A stretch of DNA of 64,000 nt from the NCBI RefSeq assembly GCF_038051985.1, contig NZ_CP150291.1, forward strand, positions 806,001 through 870,000, written 5' to 3'. The position numbers and the translations under genes are program-made. This stretch comes from Solibacillus sp. FSL H8-0523 (GTDB lineage: Bacteria; Bacillota; Bacilli; Bacillales_A; Planococcaceae). Below the pieces are notes generated by a model. The model worked only from the letters and a program-made list of their open reading frames with translations, did not search any database and was not told where the DNA came from. Shown here one piece after another: positions 18,948 to 29,788 of the stretch (position 1 is its first letter; each line of letters opens with the position of its first letter).

Positions 18948-19664
18948 ATGGGGCAAATTGAAAAAAACACGTATACACCGGATACGTTTAGGCAAGGTGT
19001 AAAAGACTGCATTCCAACATTACTCGGTTATATTAGTATCGGTGTAGCATTTGGGGTAGTTGGCATTGCTTCAGGGATTTCGGTGTTAGAGGTCTTTTTA
19101 CTATCGGTGCTTGTTTATGCGGGTTCTGCACAGTTTATTTTTTGTGGACTGTATGTAGCGGGAGCCCCTGTAACAGCGGTCATTGTTACAATTTTTATTG
19201 TCAATTTGAGACACTTACTAATGTCGTTAACGGTTGCGCCGTATTTTACGAAACATTCGATGCTCCGTAACATTGGCTTTGGTACGCTGTTAACAGATGA
19301 AACATTTGGTGTGTCCGTTGTGACGGCTAGTAAAGAAGGGCGTCTTGGCGGGAAGTGGATGGATGGCTTAAATATTACAGCGTATACGACTTGGATAGCG
19401 GCTTGTACGGTGGGTGGGGTCATCGGGCAATGGCTACCAGATCCCGAACAATGGGGACTGGATTATGCGCTTGTGGCAATGTTTGTGGCATTACTTGTAT
19501 TAACCTTGCAAAGTATTGCGCGTGAAAAAATTATGCATTACTTAAAATTAATTGTGGTCATGGCCGTTAGTATGTACGGTATGCTGTATTTCATGCCAGG
19601 ACATTTAGCAGTACTTCTATCAACGGTAGTTGTAGCAACGATAGGGGTGGTGACTGAAAAATGA
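18948..19664 (+). CDS. azlC: Branched-chain amino acid exporter large subunit AzlC
   Basis: AzlC and AzlD form a two-component exporter for branched-chain amino acids and analogues such as 4-azaleucine. The 238-residue protein has several membrane segments with family features (GYISIGVAFGVVGIASGIS, YAGSAQFIF, NLRHLLMSLTVAPYF). The ATG at 18948 has GGGGCGAGAG upstream. The stop overlaps azlD by 4 nt. The pair lies directly downstream of ileS; ileS and azlCD share isoleucine as substrate, but a terminator hairpin separates them, so co-regulation is inference. Confidence 0.93.
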   Translation: MGQIEKNTYTPDTFRQGVKDCIPTLLGYISIGVAFGVVGIASGISVLEVFLLSVLVYAGSAQFIFCGLYVAGAPVTAVIVTIFIVNLRHLLMSLTVAPYFTKHSMLRNIGFGTLLTDETFGVSVVTASKEGRLGGKWMDGLNITAYTTWIAACTVGGVIGQWLPDPEQWGLDYALVAMFVALLVLTLQSIAREKIMHYLKLIVVMAVSMYGMLYFMPGHLAVLLSTVVVATIGVVTEK

Positions 19665-19990
19665 CGACAACATTTGCGATGATTTTGTTGATTTTGGGTT
19701 GTGCAATGGTAACATGGATTCCGCGTATTTTACCATTTGTCTTAGTGAAAAATATGAACATGCCAGATATTGTACTGCGCTGGCTTGCCTACATACCTGT
19801 TTGTATTTTGTCTGCACTTGTCATTGAAGGTTTTTTTAAGTATGAACAATCGTTTGTAACAGTCAATTGGCTGAATGTCGCGGCGTTTATTCCGACATTA
19901 TTCGTTGCGTTACTGACAAAGAGCTTGTCGAAAACGGTAATTGCAGGTGTAATAACAATGGCTGCTTTACGCTACATAATTGGATATTGA
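19661..19990 (+). CDS. azlD: Branched-chain amino acid exporter small subunit AzlD
   Basis: This is a 109-residue membrane protein of the AzlD family with four hydrophobic segments and the family sequence VTWIPRILPFVLVKN near the N-terminus. Its start codon overlaps the azlC stop (ATGA), which fits a translationally coupled two-subunit transporter. It is ended by a hairpin at 19996-20030. Confidence 0.92.
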   Translation: MTTTFAMILLILGCAMVTWIPRILPFVLVKNMNMPDIVLRWLAYIPVCILSALVIEGFFKYEQSFVTVNWLNVAAFIPTLFVALLTKSLSKTVIAGVITMAALRYIIGY

Positions 19991-19995
19991 AACTT

Positions 19996-20030
19996 AAGAC
20001 TCACTTAATATTTTCGTTAAGTGAGTCTTA
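19996..20030 (+). terminator. Hairpin terminator after azlD
   Basis: AAGACTCACTTAA (19996-20008) pairs perfectly with TTAAGTGAGTCTT (20117-type arm at 20017-20029). The T tract after it is short, so termination may be partial; on the complementary strand the hairpin would be similar. Confidence 0.6.
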
Positions 20031-20051
20031 TTGTATGGTAGAGAGTTAAAT

Positions 20052-20079
20052 TTGATACATTTTTTGTTTATGTTATAAT
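20052..20079 (+). promoter_or_regulatory. Sigma-A promoter for the FIST/chemoreceptor pair
   Basis: TTGATA (20052-20057), 16-bp spacer, TATAAT (20074-20079). It lies about 60 bp before the FIST gene and after the azlD terminator, so the two-gene unit probably has its own transcript. Confidence 0.7.
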
Positions 20080-20137
20080 ATTTCGGTAGTAATTGGAAGA
20101 ATTAGATTTTATATAGAGAATGAAGAGGAGTAATAAT

Positions 20138-21280
20138 ATGGATTTAATCCGTTCGGCGATAACAAAAACAAAGCAAGTTCAAAAAGCAATAGATGAACTT
20201 TCGTTTACGATACATAAGGACCCTGCATTGGTGCTATTTTTTGCAAGTACGTCTTACTCATTTGAAGAGCTTGTCGCATGCTTTGCGATAAAATACCCAA
20301 AAAGCCAGGTTGTTGGAGTAACGACGACTGGAGAAATGGGTCCACTAGGATTTGATGAACATAGCCTAAGTGTACAAAGTTATGCAGCACAGTTTGGTAA
20401 AGTTCAACCGACATTAATGACCGATATCGCACAATACCCAATCTTTGAGCGCCAAAAGCTTGTAAGCTCTGCCAAGCAATTAGGCATTCCATTACAGTCA
20501 AAAAATATCGAAAAAGAAGGCCTTGCATTTGTATTTCCTGTTGGCTTACATGCAGGAGAGGAAAAAATGCTGTCGGTTGTCAATTCGATTTTTGAACATG
20601 ACGGATTCCCGATTTTCGGTGGTACTGCCGGAGATGATGCAAAATTTGAGGCGACATATGTTAGTGTAAATGGTGAAATTACATCAACAGGTGGGGCAGT
20701 CATTTTTATGAAGCCAACTGTTGATTTTTATATTATTAAGGAAAATAATTTTGAAAGCACGGGCAAAAAGGTCAAAATTACAAAAGCCGACCCAGAAAAG
20801 CGCCTTGTTTATGAAATGGATGGGCGCCCAGCAGCAGAAGTGTATGCAAAAGCATTAGGTGTGCCGGTCAGTACGCTTGCGCAGCATTGGTCACTTTATC
20901 CGTTAGGGAGAAAATTCAATAATGAGTTTCATAATGCATCGCCGTTTATGGTGAGAGAATCGGGTGCACTTGAATTTTATTGCCAAGTGTACGAAGGGGC
21001 TACGTTAGAAATTTTACAGCCGCGTGATGCGATTAAGGAAATGGAAAAAACAATTGATAATTTCACGAATCATTTCACTGAATTAAATGGCGTCTTTGCG
21101 TGTAATTGTATTCTCCGAAAGCTGCAGTTCCAACAAGAGCGTCTCTTTGGACAAATGAATGAGCGTTTAAAACAACTTCCGAATTTATGCGGGTTTTCGA
21201 GTTACGGTGAGCAGCTAAATAAATCACAGTTAAACCAAACGATGGTGCTAATTGGCTTTGGTAAATTAAGAGCGGAGTGA
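20138..21280 (+). CDS. FIST-domain sensor protein
   Basis: This is a 380-residue soluble protein with FIST_N (about residues 30-220) and FIST_C (about 225-360) domains. The C-terminal signature CGFSSYGEQ...[10 protein letters not shown] is typical. FIST domains are proposed sensory modules for small ligands, perhaps amino acids, and occur fused or linked to chemotaxis, GGDEF and kinase outputs. No output domain is present here. The gene for a soluble chemoreceptor-type protein follows, with the FIST stop (21280) 5 nt before that start, which suggests the FIST protein supplies the input. I start it at ATG 20138, after GAGGAG. The ligand is unknown. Confidence 0.88.
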   Translation: MDLIRSAITKTKQVQKAIDELSFTIHKDPALVLFFASTSYSFEELVACFAIKYPKSQVVGVTTTGEMGPLGFDEHSLSVQSYAAQFGKVQPTLMTDIAQYPIFERQKLVSSAKQLGIPLQSKNIEKEGLAFVFPVGLHAGEEKMLSVVNSIFEHDGFPIFGGTAGDDAKFEATYVSVNGEITSTGGAVIFMKPTVDFYIIKENNFESTGKKVKITKADPEKRLVYEMDGRPAAEVYAKALGVPVSTLAQHWSLYPLGRKFNNEFHNASPFMVRESGALEFYCQVYEGATLEILQPRDAIKEMEKTIDNFTNHFTELNGVFACNCILRKLQFQQERLFGQMNERLKQLPNLCGFSSYGEQLNKSQLNQTMVLIGFGKLRAE

Positions 21281-21285
21281 ATGAC

Positions 21286-22266
21286 ATGTTAAAACGATGG
21301 TTGAACAAAGGGCAAGTAGTAGAAGACGTTAAACAGGAAATCGAAACACTAACACCAGATGAGCGCGCTCAAATTATTGAAGGTGTAGAGGAATTGCTGG
21401 AGTTGTTGAAAAAAACTAATACGAAAACTACGGAAGGCGATCACTTATTTATCGAACGGATTTCTGTCATTTCGGAGTCGCTTCAGCAAGACCAAACGCT
21501 GCTAAGTTCTACTTATGAAAATGCACAATCAATCGTGCAAGAAACTGAAGAAATTCAGCAAATTACAGCTTCCGTGGAATCACAAGTGGATCAAAACCGC
21601 CAATTGATTGAAGAGGGGCGTCATCAAATGGATGCGCTAAGTGGTCAAATGGAAAATGTGCGTCGTATCTTTACAAATGTCGGTGTATCGATTGGTGATT
21701 TGCAAAAAGACACGAAGGAAATTCAAGATTTTGCGAAGTTAATTGGCGCCATTGCGGATCAAACAAATTTACTCGCATTGAATGCTTCAATTGAGGCGGC
21801 CCGTGCAGGTGAGCATGGTAAGGGGTTTGCTGTTGTCGCTGCGGAAGTTCGAAAACTAGCAGAGCAAAGCAAACAAGCACTTGAGCAAATTAACGGTAAA
21901 GTATCCGATATTGTTCAGCATATGGAGCGTGTCGCTACGAATGTTGTACTAGAACAAAAAACGGTGGATGAGACGCAACAAATGTCGGCGCAAACACAAC
22001 AATATTTTATTCGAATTGAAGAATCTGAACAGCAATTAGCGGACAATATGCAAACGATTCAGCAGGCAACAGAGCAAACCTTAAATCAGATTATGACGCT
22101 ACAAAATTTACTTGAGCAGATGGTTTATTCGTCAAAAGGCTCGATGCAGCAAATAGAAGACCTTTACGGATTTTCTGAAACGAAGTCGTATCATGCAACT
22201 GATATGATTGCTTATATTATTCAAGTGAAAAATTTAGTGGATGCCTTGAAAAACAATCGATTGTAG
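21286..22266 (+). CDS. Soluble methyl-accepting chemotaxis-type signalling protein
   Basis: The 326-residue protein lacks a membrane segment. Its N-terminal 60 residues are short and charged; the rest is a coiled-coil MCP signalling domain with the conserved hairpin tip ([20 protein letters not shown] at about residues 156-175, then [15 protein letters not shown]). Such tips bind CheA and CheW. With no ligand-binding domain of its own, it probably takes its signal from the FIST protein encoded immediately upstream (inference). The start is ATG 21286, eight bases after GGAG; an in-frame GTG at 21277 is possible. Confidence 0.88.
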   Translation: MLKRWLNKGQVVEDVKQEIETLTPDERAQIIEGVEELLELLKKTNTKTTEGDHLFIERISVISESLQQDQTLLSSTYENAQSIVQETEEIQQITASVESQVDQNRQLIEEGRHQMDALSGQMENVRRIFTNVGVSIGDLQKDTKEIQDFAKLIGAIADQTNLLALNASIEAARAGEHGKGFAVVAAEVRKLAEQSKQALEQINGKVSDIVQHMERVATNVVLEQKTVDETQQMSAQTQQYFIRIEESEQQLADNMQTIQQATEQTLNQIMTLQNLLEQMVYSSKGSMQQIEDLYGFSETKSYHATDMIAYIIQVKNLVDALKNNRL

Positions 22267-22354
22267 TTGTCACAGATTTCTCATGCTATAATTATCGTTT
22301 CATCGTCTAATTATGATAAAATAGGAAAGATATATCGTAAACGGAGGATTTGCT

Positions 22355-22834
22355 GTGTATAAATATTACGGATTAGCAGTTATTGCAGTCATTTTGGATC
22401 AATGGACAAAGTGGCTAATCGTTAAAAATATGGAACTTGGGGAACGTATTAGTGTATGGGACCCGTGGTTTGGCATTTTATCGCATCGTAATCGTGGTGC
22501 GGCGTGGGGCATGTTAGAAGGACAAATGTGGCTCTTTACAATTGTCACAGTTGCAGTCATTATTGCAATTATTTATTTTAACCATACAGAAGCAAAAGGG
22601 AAACCGATGTACCATGTGAGTTTAATGCTCCTGTTAGGTGGCGCAGTCGGAAACTTTATTGATCGTTTAACGCGCGGCGAGGTTGTGGACTTTGTCGATG
22701 TACTAATTCCGGGGATTAACTATCACTTCCCAATCTTTAATATCGCAGATGCAGCGTTAACTATTGCTGTAATCATGCTCTTTATTACGATAATTATTGA
22801 TGAAAAAGCTCAAAAGAAAAAGGTGAAAAAATGA
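22355..22834 (+). CDS. lspA: Lipoprotein signal peptidase LspA
   Basis: LspA cleaves signal peptides of diacylglyceryl-modified prolipoproteins in the membrane. The 159-residue protein has four membrane segments and both catalytic aspartate motifs: [18 protein letters not shown] and FNIADAAL. The start is GTG at 22355 with ACGGAGGA upstream. The stop overlaps rluD by 4 nt. Its likely substrates include OppA, which is encoded in this window with a clear lipobox. Confidence 0.96.
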   Translation: MYKYYGLAVIAVILDQWTKWLIVKNMELGERISVWDPWFGILSHRNRGAAWGMLEGQMWLFTIVTVAVIIAIIYFNHTEAKGKPMYHVSLMLLLGGAVGNFIDRLTRGEVVDFVDVLIPGINYHFPIFNIADAALTIAVIMLFITIIIDEKAQKKKVKK

Positions 22835-23736
22835 CAGTAGTCACATTAACAGTAGAAGAATTTGCTGGTGAACGTATCGACAAGGCGCTTTCATTAATGG
22901 AAAGCACATGGTCACGCTCACAAATCGGCAATTGGCTTGAACAGGAACGCATTACAGTAAACGGCGTGAACGTAAAAGCGAAATATAAAGTAAAAGCAGG
23001 CGACGTCATTGAAATTGATGTTCCTGACGTGATGGAAGAGTTAGAAATCATTCCAGAAGATTTAAATTTAGAAATCGTTTATGAAGATGCCGATGTATTA
23101 GTCGTAAACAAACCTCGTGGTATGGTTGTACACCCTGCACCTGGTCATGCATCAGGCACATTAGTAAATGGTTTAATGCATCATTGTAAAGACTTATCAG
23201 GTATTAACGGTGTAGCACGTCCTGGTATCGTACACCGTATTGATAAAGATACATCAGGCTTACTAATGGTTGCTAAAAATGATATCGCGCACGAAAGCTT
23301 AGTGAACCAATTAGTTGAGAAATCAGTTACGCGAAAATATACAGCGCTTGTTCATGGTCATATTGCACATGAAAAAGGTACAGTTGATGCGCCAATCGGC
23401 CGTGATCAAAAAGACCGTCAAAAGCAAGCGGTTGTGGACAAAGGCAAGCATGCTGTAACACACTTCCAAGTAATGGAGCACTTCGGTGAATTTACATTAG
23501 TAGAATGCCGTTTAGAAACAGGCCGTACGCACCAAATCCGTGTGCACATGAACTACATTGGCTTCCCATTAGCGGGCGATCCAAAATACGGACCAAAGAA
23601 AACAATCGATTTCGGCGGACAAGTATTACATGCAGGCGTACTAGGATTTGTACACCCTGTAACAAAAGAATACCTAGAATTCAGTTCTCCGCTACCAGCA
23701 GATTTCCAAGAGCTATTAGCAGAGTTACGTAACTAA
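22831..23736 (+). CDS. rluD: Ribosomal large subunit pseudouridine synthase, RluD family (YlyB)
   Basis: This is a 301-residue pseudouridine synthase with an N-terminal S4 domain (residues 10-65) and the RluA-family catalytic domain. The catalytic Asp is in [46 protein letters not shown] sequence marks the conserved RxHQIR region. It is expected to modify 23S rRNA. Position between lspA and pyrR matches ylyB of B. subtilis. Overlap with lspA suggests co-translation. A strong terminator follows. Confidence 0.95.
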   Translation: MTVVTLTVEEFAGERIDKALSLMESTWSRSQIGNWLEQERITVNGVNVKAKYKVKAGDVIEIDVPDVMEELEIIPEDLNLEIVYEDADVLVVNKPRGMVVHPAPGHASGTLVNGLMHHCKDLSGINGVARPGIVHRIDKDTSGLLMVAKNDIAHESLVNQLVEKSVTRKYTALVHGHIAHEKGTVDAPIGRDQKDRQKQAVVDKGKHAVTHFQVMEHFGEFTLVECRLETGRTHQIRVHMNYIGFPLAGDPKYGPKKTIDFGGQVLHAGVLGFVHPVTKEYLEFSSPLPADFQELLAELRN

Positions 23737-23739
23737 AAC

Positions 23740-23784
23740 AAACACCGAAATTTTACGATGACGTAAAGTTTCGGTGTTTTCTTT
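23740..23784 (+). terminator. Rho-independent terminator after rluD
   Basis: AACACCGAAA (from 23741) pairs with TTTCGGTGTT (to 23778), with an inner TTTTACG/CGTAAAG stem, followed by TTCTTTTC. Confidence 0.88.
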
Positions 23785-23853
23785 TCTAATAAAGTTATGC
23801 TCTCGGTATAAAGTGAAGGGTGAGCTACCGATACATCTGCTTCAACGAACAGA

Positions 23854-23990
23854 GTTGTACGGAGCGAAGGGGCGGACTCCTTGGCGATTAAGCGTGCGCG
23901 GAAAATCCACTTTTGATGCCGCCGTCAGAGGCATCAAAAGTTAGTTGGAGCCACGCCGCCCGGAAAGCCTGCCCTGTAGCGCAGTACAAC
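23854..23990 (+). repeat. Nested-palindrome intergenic repeat element
   Basis: This GC-rich, non-coding element has three nested inverted repeats: outer GTTGTAC (23854-23860) with GTACAAC (23984-23990); middle GGGGCGG..CTCC (23869-23880) with GGAG..CCGCCC (23947-23961); inner ACTTTTGATGCC (23909-23920) with GGCATCAAAAGT (23930-23941), a perfect 12-bp stem with a 9-nt loop. Base composition is well above its surroundings. It resembles dispersed intergenic repeats I recall from Bacillaceae/Planococcaceae genomes (a block reading like GGACTCC...GGAGCC...CCCGGAAAGC). It lies between the rluD terminator and the pyr promoter. No ORF is supported. Confidence 0.7.
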
Positions 23991-24106
23991 GGACATGAGC
24001 TTAAAACCACCTCGCTTCAACGCGTTCCTACCGTAGCGTAACGGAATGAATAAATATCAGACAATTACAACATTTCTGTTTTGTTGTCTGACCTCTTAAT
24101 TGTCTG

Positions 24107-24135
24107 TTGACGTGACAAAAAAACAAGCATATACT
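24107..24135 (+). promoter_or_regulatory. Sigma-A promoter of the pyr operon
   Basis: TTGACG (24107-24112), 17-bp spacer, TATACT (24130-24135). It directs a leader of about 250 nt ahead of pyrR. Confidence 0.85.
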
Positions 24136-24141
24136 GACAAC

Positions 24142-24942
<801 letters not shown>

Positions 24943-24969
24943 CAACAAATCGAGAAAAGAGGAAATGGA

Positions 24970-26265
24970 ATGTCTCAAAAAGCCGTGTTAGATATAAACG
25001 ACAAGCCAAGTGTTGGCCAATTAATTACATTTAGTTTCCAGCATATGTTTGCTATGTTTGGTTCAACAATTTTAGTACCAAAATTAGTCGGGTTAAGCCC
25101 AGCGATTGCCTTACTTACAAGTGGGATTGCCACAATCATTTTCTTATTAATTACGCAGTTTAAAGTACCGGCTTACTTAGGATCTTCATTTGCATTTATT
25201 TCGCCAATTATTTTAGTAGCAGGTATGTCTGAAGCGGGTGTTGCTATCAATCCTGGAAACGCGATGATTGGTGCGATGATGGTCGGAGTTGTTTATGCGA
25301 TTGTCGCATTAGTGATTTGGAAAACAGGCTACCAGTGGTTAATGAACATCTTACCGCCAATCGTAGTAGCGCCAGTTATTATCGTAATTGGTTTAGGTTT
25401 ATCGGGTACAGCGGTAAACATGGCAATGAACTTTAACGGAGAATACAGCGGGAAGCATTTCTCAGCAGCGCTTGTGACACTCGTTGCAGCGATCATCTTT
25501 AACGTATATTTCAAAAATATCTTAAGTGCCATGCCAATTTTACTTGGGATCATTATTGGCTATATTTACTCAGTTATTATCGGAATTGTTGATTTCACAG
25601 CAGTAAAGGATGCGAAGTTCTTCCAACTACCTGAATTTTTAGTACCAGGTGTACATTATGACTTTAATATTACAGGAGCCATCCTAGTCGGAATGGTGCC
25701 AATCGTCATTGTAACGATTTCAGAGCATATCGGTCACCAATTAGTATTAGGGAAAGTCGTGAATCGTAACTACATTAAAGACCCAGGCTTACACCGTTCA
25801 TTATTAGGTGATGGCTTAGGGACATTTGCATCAGCATTAATCGGTGGTCCACCAAAAACAACATACGGTGAAAACATCGGGGTTCTAGCGATTACACGTG
25901 TGTACTCAGTCTATGTTATTTTGGGCGCAGCGGTTGTTGCGATTATTGTCTCATTCTCAGGACAATTAATGGCAATCATCGAAACAATTCCAACAGCCGT
26001 ACTTGGCGGAATTTCGATTCTCTTATTCGGTATCATTGCATCAAGCGGGTTACGCATGTTAGTAGAGAGCAATGTTGATTTCGGAAACAATCGTAACATG
26101 GTCATTTCATCAGTAATTTTAGTTATCGGTATCGGTGGCGCAGCAATGCGCTTTACAGAAAGCTTTGCCATCGAAGGTATGGCACTAGCAGCAATTATCG
26201 GGGTTATTTTAAACCTGGTGTTACCTGGCCGAGAAAAAGTAGACAAAGATAATTACGAAAACTAA
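24970..26265 (+). CDS. pyrP: Uracil permease PyrP (NCS2 family)
   Basis: This is a uracil:proton symporter of the nucleobase-ascorbate (NCS2) family. The 431-residue protein has about twelve to fourteen hydrophobic segments, the N-terminal QHMFAMFGSTILVP motif, the Glu in VTISEHIGHQ, and the GGPPKTTYGENIGVLAITRVYS signature of bacterial uracil permeases in pieces of the TM8-TM10 core. It sits between pyrR and pyrB as in B. subtilis. No attenuator fits in the 27-nt gap before it, so it shares control with pyrR. Confidence 0.95.
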   Translation: MSQKAVLDINDKPSVGQLITFSFQHMFAMFGSTILVPKLVGLSPAIALLTSGIATIIFLLITQFKVPAYLGSSFAFISPIILVAGMSEAGVAINPGNAMIGAMMVGVVYAIVALVIWKTGYQWLMNILPPIVVAPVIIVIGLGLSGTAVNMAMNFNGEYSGKHFSAALVTLVAAIIFNVYFKNILSAMPILLGIIIGYIYSVIIGIVDFTAVKDAKFFQLPEFLVPGVHYDFNITGAILVGMVPIVIVTISEHIGHQLVLGKVVNRNYIKDPGLHRSLLGDGLGTFASALIGGPPKTTYGENIGVLAITRVYSVYVILGAAVVAIIVSFSGQLMAIIETIPTAVLGGISILLFGIIASSGLRMLVESNVDFGNNRNMVISSVILVIGIGGAAMRFTESFAIEGMALAAIIGVILNLVLPGREKVDKDNYEN

Positions 26266-26283
26266 ATAAGTAGTACCTTTTAA

Positions 26284-26399
26284 ACATTGTCCAGAGAGGC
26301 AAGAAAGGGTAGGACAAAAAAGGCATCTAGGATTTTCTAGCATGCATAGCTTGTCACACCCTTTTGAACCTCGCTAATTAGTTAGCGTGGTTTTTTTAT
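26284..26399 (+). promoter_or_regulatory. PyrR-dependent transcription attenuator 2 (pyrP-pyrB)
   Basis: A second PyrR loop, TTGTCCAGAGAGGCAAG at about 26287-26303, is followed by an intrinsic terminator (AACCTCGCTAA at 26367-26377 pairing with TTAGCGTGGTT at 26382-26392, then T residues to 26397). It controls read-through into pyrB and the biosynthetic genes. The 26400-26534 stretch before pyrB is AT-rich; I see nothing else specific in it. Confidence 0.92.
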
Positions 26400-26534
26400 A
26401 GAAAAATCGTCATGAAGTTGACATGATTCTGTTAAGAGTAAACAACCATAAATTAAATATTCGCAATATAATGGAAGTAAACAAAATACACGGAATTCAA
26501 ATGATTAAGTATTTTCAAAATCGGGGGCGCGAGC

Positions 26535-27413
26535 ATGAAAAATTTATTATCGATGGAACATTTATCGAATGAGGAAATCATAGCGATTTTAGATCGAGCA
26601 CGAGACTTCGAAAACGGAAAGCAGTCCCAACTGAAACGCTCATATAACGTAGCGAATCTTTTCTTTGAACCAAGTACACGTACAAAAACAAGCTTTGAAA
26701 TGGCTGAACGTCGTGTTGGCTGTACGGTTATCCCGTTTGACGCTGGGTTTTCAAGTAAAACAAAGGGCGAAACGATGTATGACACAGTGAAAACGCTCGA
26801 GATGATTGGTATTGACGCTGTTGTTATTCGTGATAAGGAAGATGAGTATTACAACGAACTACTAGAAGGCATCAACTGCGCGGTTATTAACGCAGGAGAC
26901 GGAGCAGGACAGCATCCATCACAAAGCCTACTAGATCTTTATACGATTCGCAAAGAGTTTGGTAAATTCGAAGGCTTGAATATTACGATTGTCGGTGATA
27001 TTTCACATAGCCGCGTTGCAAAATCGAATGCGACAGCACTAAAACGCTTAGGTGCAAATGTACGATTTTTATGTCCACCAGCATGGGCAGGCGATTTTGA
27101 AGCAGCACATAGTTGGGATGACGTGTTAACTGATAGCGACGTGATCATGCTACTACGTATTCAGCATGAGCGTCACTCTGTGAGTAAAAACTTTTCAAAA
27201 GAAAGCTATCATGAGGAATTTGGTTTAACTCCATTACGAGAAAAACAAATGAAGGACGGGGCAATTATTATGCATCCCGCTCCTGTAAACCGCGATGTTG
27301 AAATCGCAGATGAGCTTGTTGAATGTGAACGCTCCCGCATTTTTGAACAGGTACGTAACGGTGTCTTCACACGAATGGCAATCGTAGAAACCATTTTGAA
27401 AGGAAGAGAATAA
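26535..27413 (+). CDS. pyrB: Aspartate carbamoyltransferase catalytic subunit PyrB
   Basis: PyrB joins carbamoyl phosphate and aspartate, the committed step of pyrimidine synthesis. The 292-residue protein has the carbamoyl-phosphate motif FFEPSTRTKTSFE (residues 43-55), the HPSQSLLDLYT motif and the C-terminal HPAPVNRDVEI loop. There is no regulatory subunit gene, as in other Bacillales, where the trimer acts alone. pyrC starts at the next base after the stop. Confidence 0.97.
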   Translation: MKNLLSMEHLSNEEIIAILDRARDFENGKQSQLKRSYNVANLFFEPSTRTKTSFEMAERRVGCTVIPFDAGFSSKTKGETMYDTVKTLEMIGIDAVVIRDKEDEYYNELLEGINCAVINAGDGAGQHPSQSLLDLYTIRKEFGKFEGLNITIVGDISHSRVAKSNATALKRLGANVRFLCPPAWAGDFEAAHSWDDVLTDSDVIMLLRIQHERHSVSKNFSKESYHEEFGLTPLREKQMKDGAIIMHPAPVNRDVEIADELVECERSRIFEQVRNGVFTRMAIVETILKGRE

Positions 27414-28688
27414 ATGACAACAGTACTTCAAAACGTAAAACTATTAAATGAACAAGGTGAATTAGTAGTTTCTTCTATAGTAATTGAGGACGGGAAAATT
27501 GCTTCAATCGGTGGCGACATGCCAACGGACGCTCAAATTATTGACGGAAAAGGCCACTTCGCTTCACCTGGTTTTGTCGATGTACATACACATTTACGCG
27601 AACCAGGCTTCGAGCACAAAGAAACGATCGCAACAGGTACCGCTTCAGCGGCAAAAGGTGGTTTCACAACGATTTGTGCCATGCCAAATACAAAGCCAGT
27701 ACCCGATTCAGTAGAAAACATGCAGTTAATTAACGGATTGATTAAAGACAGCGCGGTTATTCGCGTATTACCATACGGCTCATTAACAAAAGACATTTCT
27801 GGTGAAGTACGTACAGATATGGCAGAGCTAAAAGAACATGGCGCGGTTGCTTTCTCAGATGACGGCGTAGGAATTCAGCTTGCTTCGACAATGTACGAGC
27901 AAATGCAACAAGCAGCAAAACTTGATGCAGTAGTCGTAGCACACTGTGAAGACAACTCACTAATTTACGATGGGGTTATGCACGAAGGTACACGTAACAA
28001 AGAGTTAGGCTTACCAGGAATTCCATCAATTTGTGAATCAGTACAAATTGCACGCGACGTACTACTTGCTGAAGCAGCAGGTGCCCGCTATCACGTATGT
28101 CACGTATCAACAAAAGAATCTGTACGTGCTGTACGCGACGCAAAAGCAGCAGGTATTAAGGTAACAGCTGAAGTTTGTCCACACCACTTATTATTAGAAG
28201 AAATGGATATTCCATCAGATGATGCAAACTGGAAAATGAACCCACCATTACGTGCGCTTGAAGACAAAGATTCATTACACGCTGCACTACTTGATGGCAC
28301 AATCGACTGCATCGCAACAGACCATGCACCACATACAGTAGAAGAGAAATGCTGTGGTATGGTTGGCGCACCATTCGGTATTGTAGGCTTTGAAACAGCG
28401 TTCCCATTACTGTACACAAACTTTGTGGAAACAAAGAAATGGACTTTAAAGCAATTAGTTGATTGGATGAGCGTAAAAGCAGCAGATATTTTCGACTTAC
28501 CATACGGCACATTAGCAAAAGGTGCTTCGGCGGATATTGTATTAATCGATCTTGAAAAAGAGCAAACAGTAGATGCAGAAGGCTTTGTTTCAAAAGGTCG
28601 CAACACGCCATTCAACGGTTGGACAGCAAAAGGTTGGCCAGTAGTTACAATTTTTGAAGGCAATATCGTATATCAGGAGGCAGAATAA
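27414..28688 (+). CDS. pyrC: Dihydroorotase PyrC
   Basis: PyrC is the zinc amidohydrolase that cyclises carbamoyl aspartate to dihydroorotate. The 424-residue class I enzyme shows the metal-binding HxH in [10 protein letters not shown] (His58, His60), later metal histidines ([15 protein letters not shown]) and the catalytic Asp in [10 protein letters not shown]. Its stop shares one base with the carA start, so the genes are tightly packed. Confidence 0.97.
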   Translation: MTTVLQNVKLLNEQGELVVSSIVIEDGKIASIGGDMPTDAQIIDGKGHFASPGFVDVHTHLREPGFEHKETIATGTASAAKGGFTTICAMPNTKPVPDSVENMQLINGLIKDSAVIRVLPYGSLTKDISGEVRTDMAELKEHGAVAFSDDGVGIQLASTMYEQMQQAAKLDAVVVAHCEDNSLIYDGVMHEGTRNKELGLPGIPSICESVQIARDVLLAEAAGARYHVCHVSTKESVRAVRDAKAAGIKVTAEVCPHHLLLEEMDIPSDDANWKMNPPLRALEDKDSLHAALLDGTIDCIATDHAPHTVEEKCCGMVGAPFGIVGFETAFPLLYTNFVETKKWTLKQLVDWMSVKAADIFDLPYGTLAKGASADIVLIDLEKEQTVDAEGFVSKGRNTPFNGWTAKGWPVVTIFEGNIVYQEAE

Positions 28689-29788
28689 TGAAAACACGCT
28701 TATTAATTTTAGAAGACGGCACGGTATTTACAGGCACGGCATTTGGTAGTGACGGGGCTTCACAAGGTGAGGTAGTATTCACAACAGGAATGACAGGTTA
28801 CCAAGAAACATTATCTGATCCTTCTTTCTACGGACAAATCGTTACATTAACATACCCATTAATCGGGAACTACGGCATTAACCGTGATGACTTTGAGTCG
28901 ATCACACCAGCAATCCGCGGCTTTGTTGTCCGTGAATTATCAGAGCAACCATCAAACTGGCGCTGTGATACAACGGTGGATGCGTACTTAGCTTCACAAA
29001 ATATCCCAGGAATTGAAGGTATTGATACACGTAAATTAACACGTATCATTCGTGCAAAAGGTGCGGTTCGCGCGATTTTAACAGAGGCTGATGCGGAAGT
29101 GAATGTAGAAGAAGTGGTGGCAACATTACAAAGCACACCATTAATTACACACCATGTAAAAGAAGTGTCACCAAAAGCTGCGTATCCATCACCAGGGCGC
29201 GGTAAACGTGTTGTGTTAATCGACTTCGGGATGAAGCACGGCATTTTACGTGAATTAAATAAACGTGATTGTGATGTACTCGTTGTCCCTTACAACACTC
29301 CAGCAGAACGCATTTTAGCGTGGCATCCAGATGGCATTATGCTATCAAACGGACCAGGTAACCCAGAAGATGTGCAAGAAGGAATCAAAACGGTGAAAAA
29401 CCTAATCGGAAAAGTGCCAATGTTCGGTATTTGCTTAGGTCACCAAATCTTCTCATTAGCATGTGGCGCAAAATCGTTTAAATTACCATTCGGTCACCGC
29501 GGTGGGAACCATCCAGTAAAAGATTTACGCACAGGTCGCACTGATATAACGTCTCAAAACCATGGCTATGCGATTGATATCGAGTCATTAAAAGATACAG
29601 ATTTAGAATTAACGCACGTAGCACTAAACGACGGGACATGTGAAGGGGTACGCCATAAAAATTACCCAATCTTCACAGTACAATATCACCCAGAAGCATC
29701 ACCAGGTCCAGAAGATTCAAATCACTTATTCGATGAATTTATCGAAATGATGGAAAATGAAGCAGCGAAGGAGAACCAACATGCCTAA
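28688..29788 (+). CDS. carA: Carbamoyl phosphate synthase small (glutaminase) subunit
   Basis: CarA hydrolyses glutamine to feed ammonia to CarB. The 366-residue protein has an N-terminal swivel domain and a class I glutamine amidotransferase domain with the Cys nucleophile in MFGICLGHQ (Cys249) and the His/Glu in [10 protein letters not shown]. Its location inside the pyr operon marks it as the pyrimidine-specific copy (pyrAA in B. subtilis); an arginine-specific pair may exist elsewhere. It overlaps carB by 8 nt. Confidence 0.97.
   Translation: MKTRLLILEDGTVFTGTAFGSDGASQGEVVFTTGMTGYQETLSDPSFYGQIVTLTYPLIGNYGINRDDFESITPAIRGFVVRELSEQPSNWRCDTTVDAYLASQNIPGIEGIDTRKLTRIIRAKGAVRAILTEADAEVNVEEVVATLQSTPLITHHVKEVSPKAAYPSPGRGKRVVLIDFGMKHGILRELNKRDCDVLVVPYNTPAERILAWHPDGIMLSNGPGNPEDVQEGIKTVKNLIGKVPMFGICLGHQIFSLACGAKSFKLPFGHRGGNHPVKDLRTGRTDITSQNHGYAIDIESLKDTDLELTHVALNDGTCEGVRHKNYPIFTVQYHPEASPGPEDSNHLFDEFIEMMENEAAKENQHA

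Noticed and set aside
18313-18978. 221-codon open frame on the - strand across the end of ileS
   Set aside because: Shadow of the ileS coding frame; Leu/His-rich with no domain or ribosome site.
22261-22310. Possible promoter for lspA (TTGTCA and TATAAT)
   Set aside because: The spacing is only 14 bp, so it is not convincing enough to list.
28100-28663. 187-codon and 151-codon open frames opposite pyrC
   Set aside because: Shadows of pyrC, which has all catalytic motifs on the + strand.
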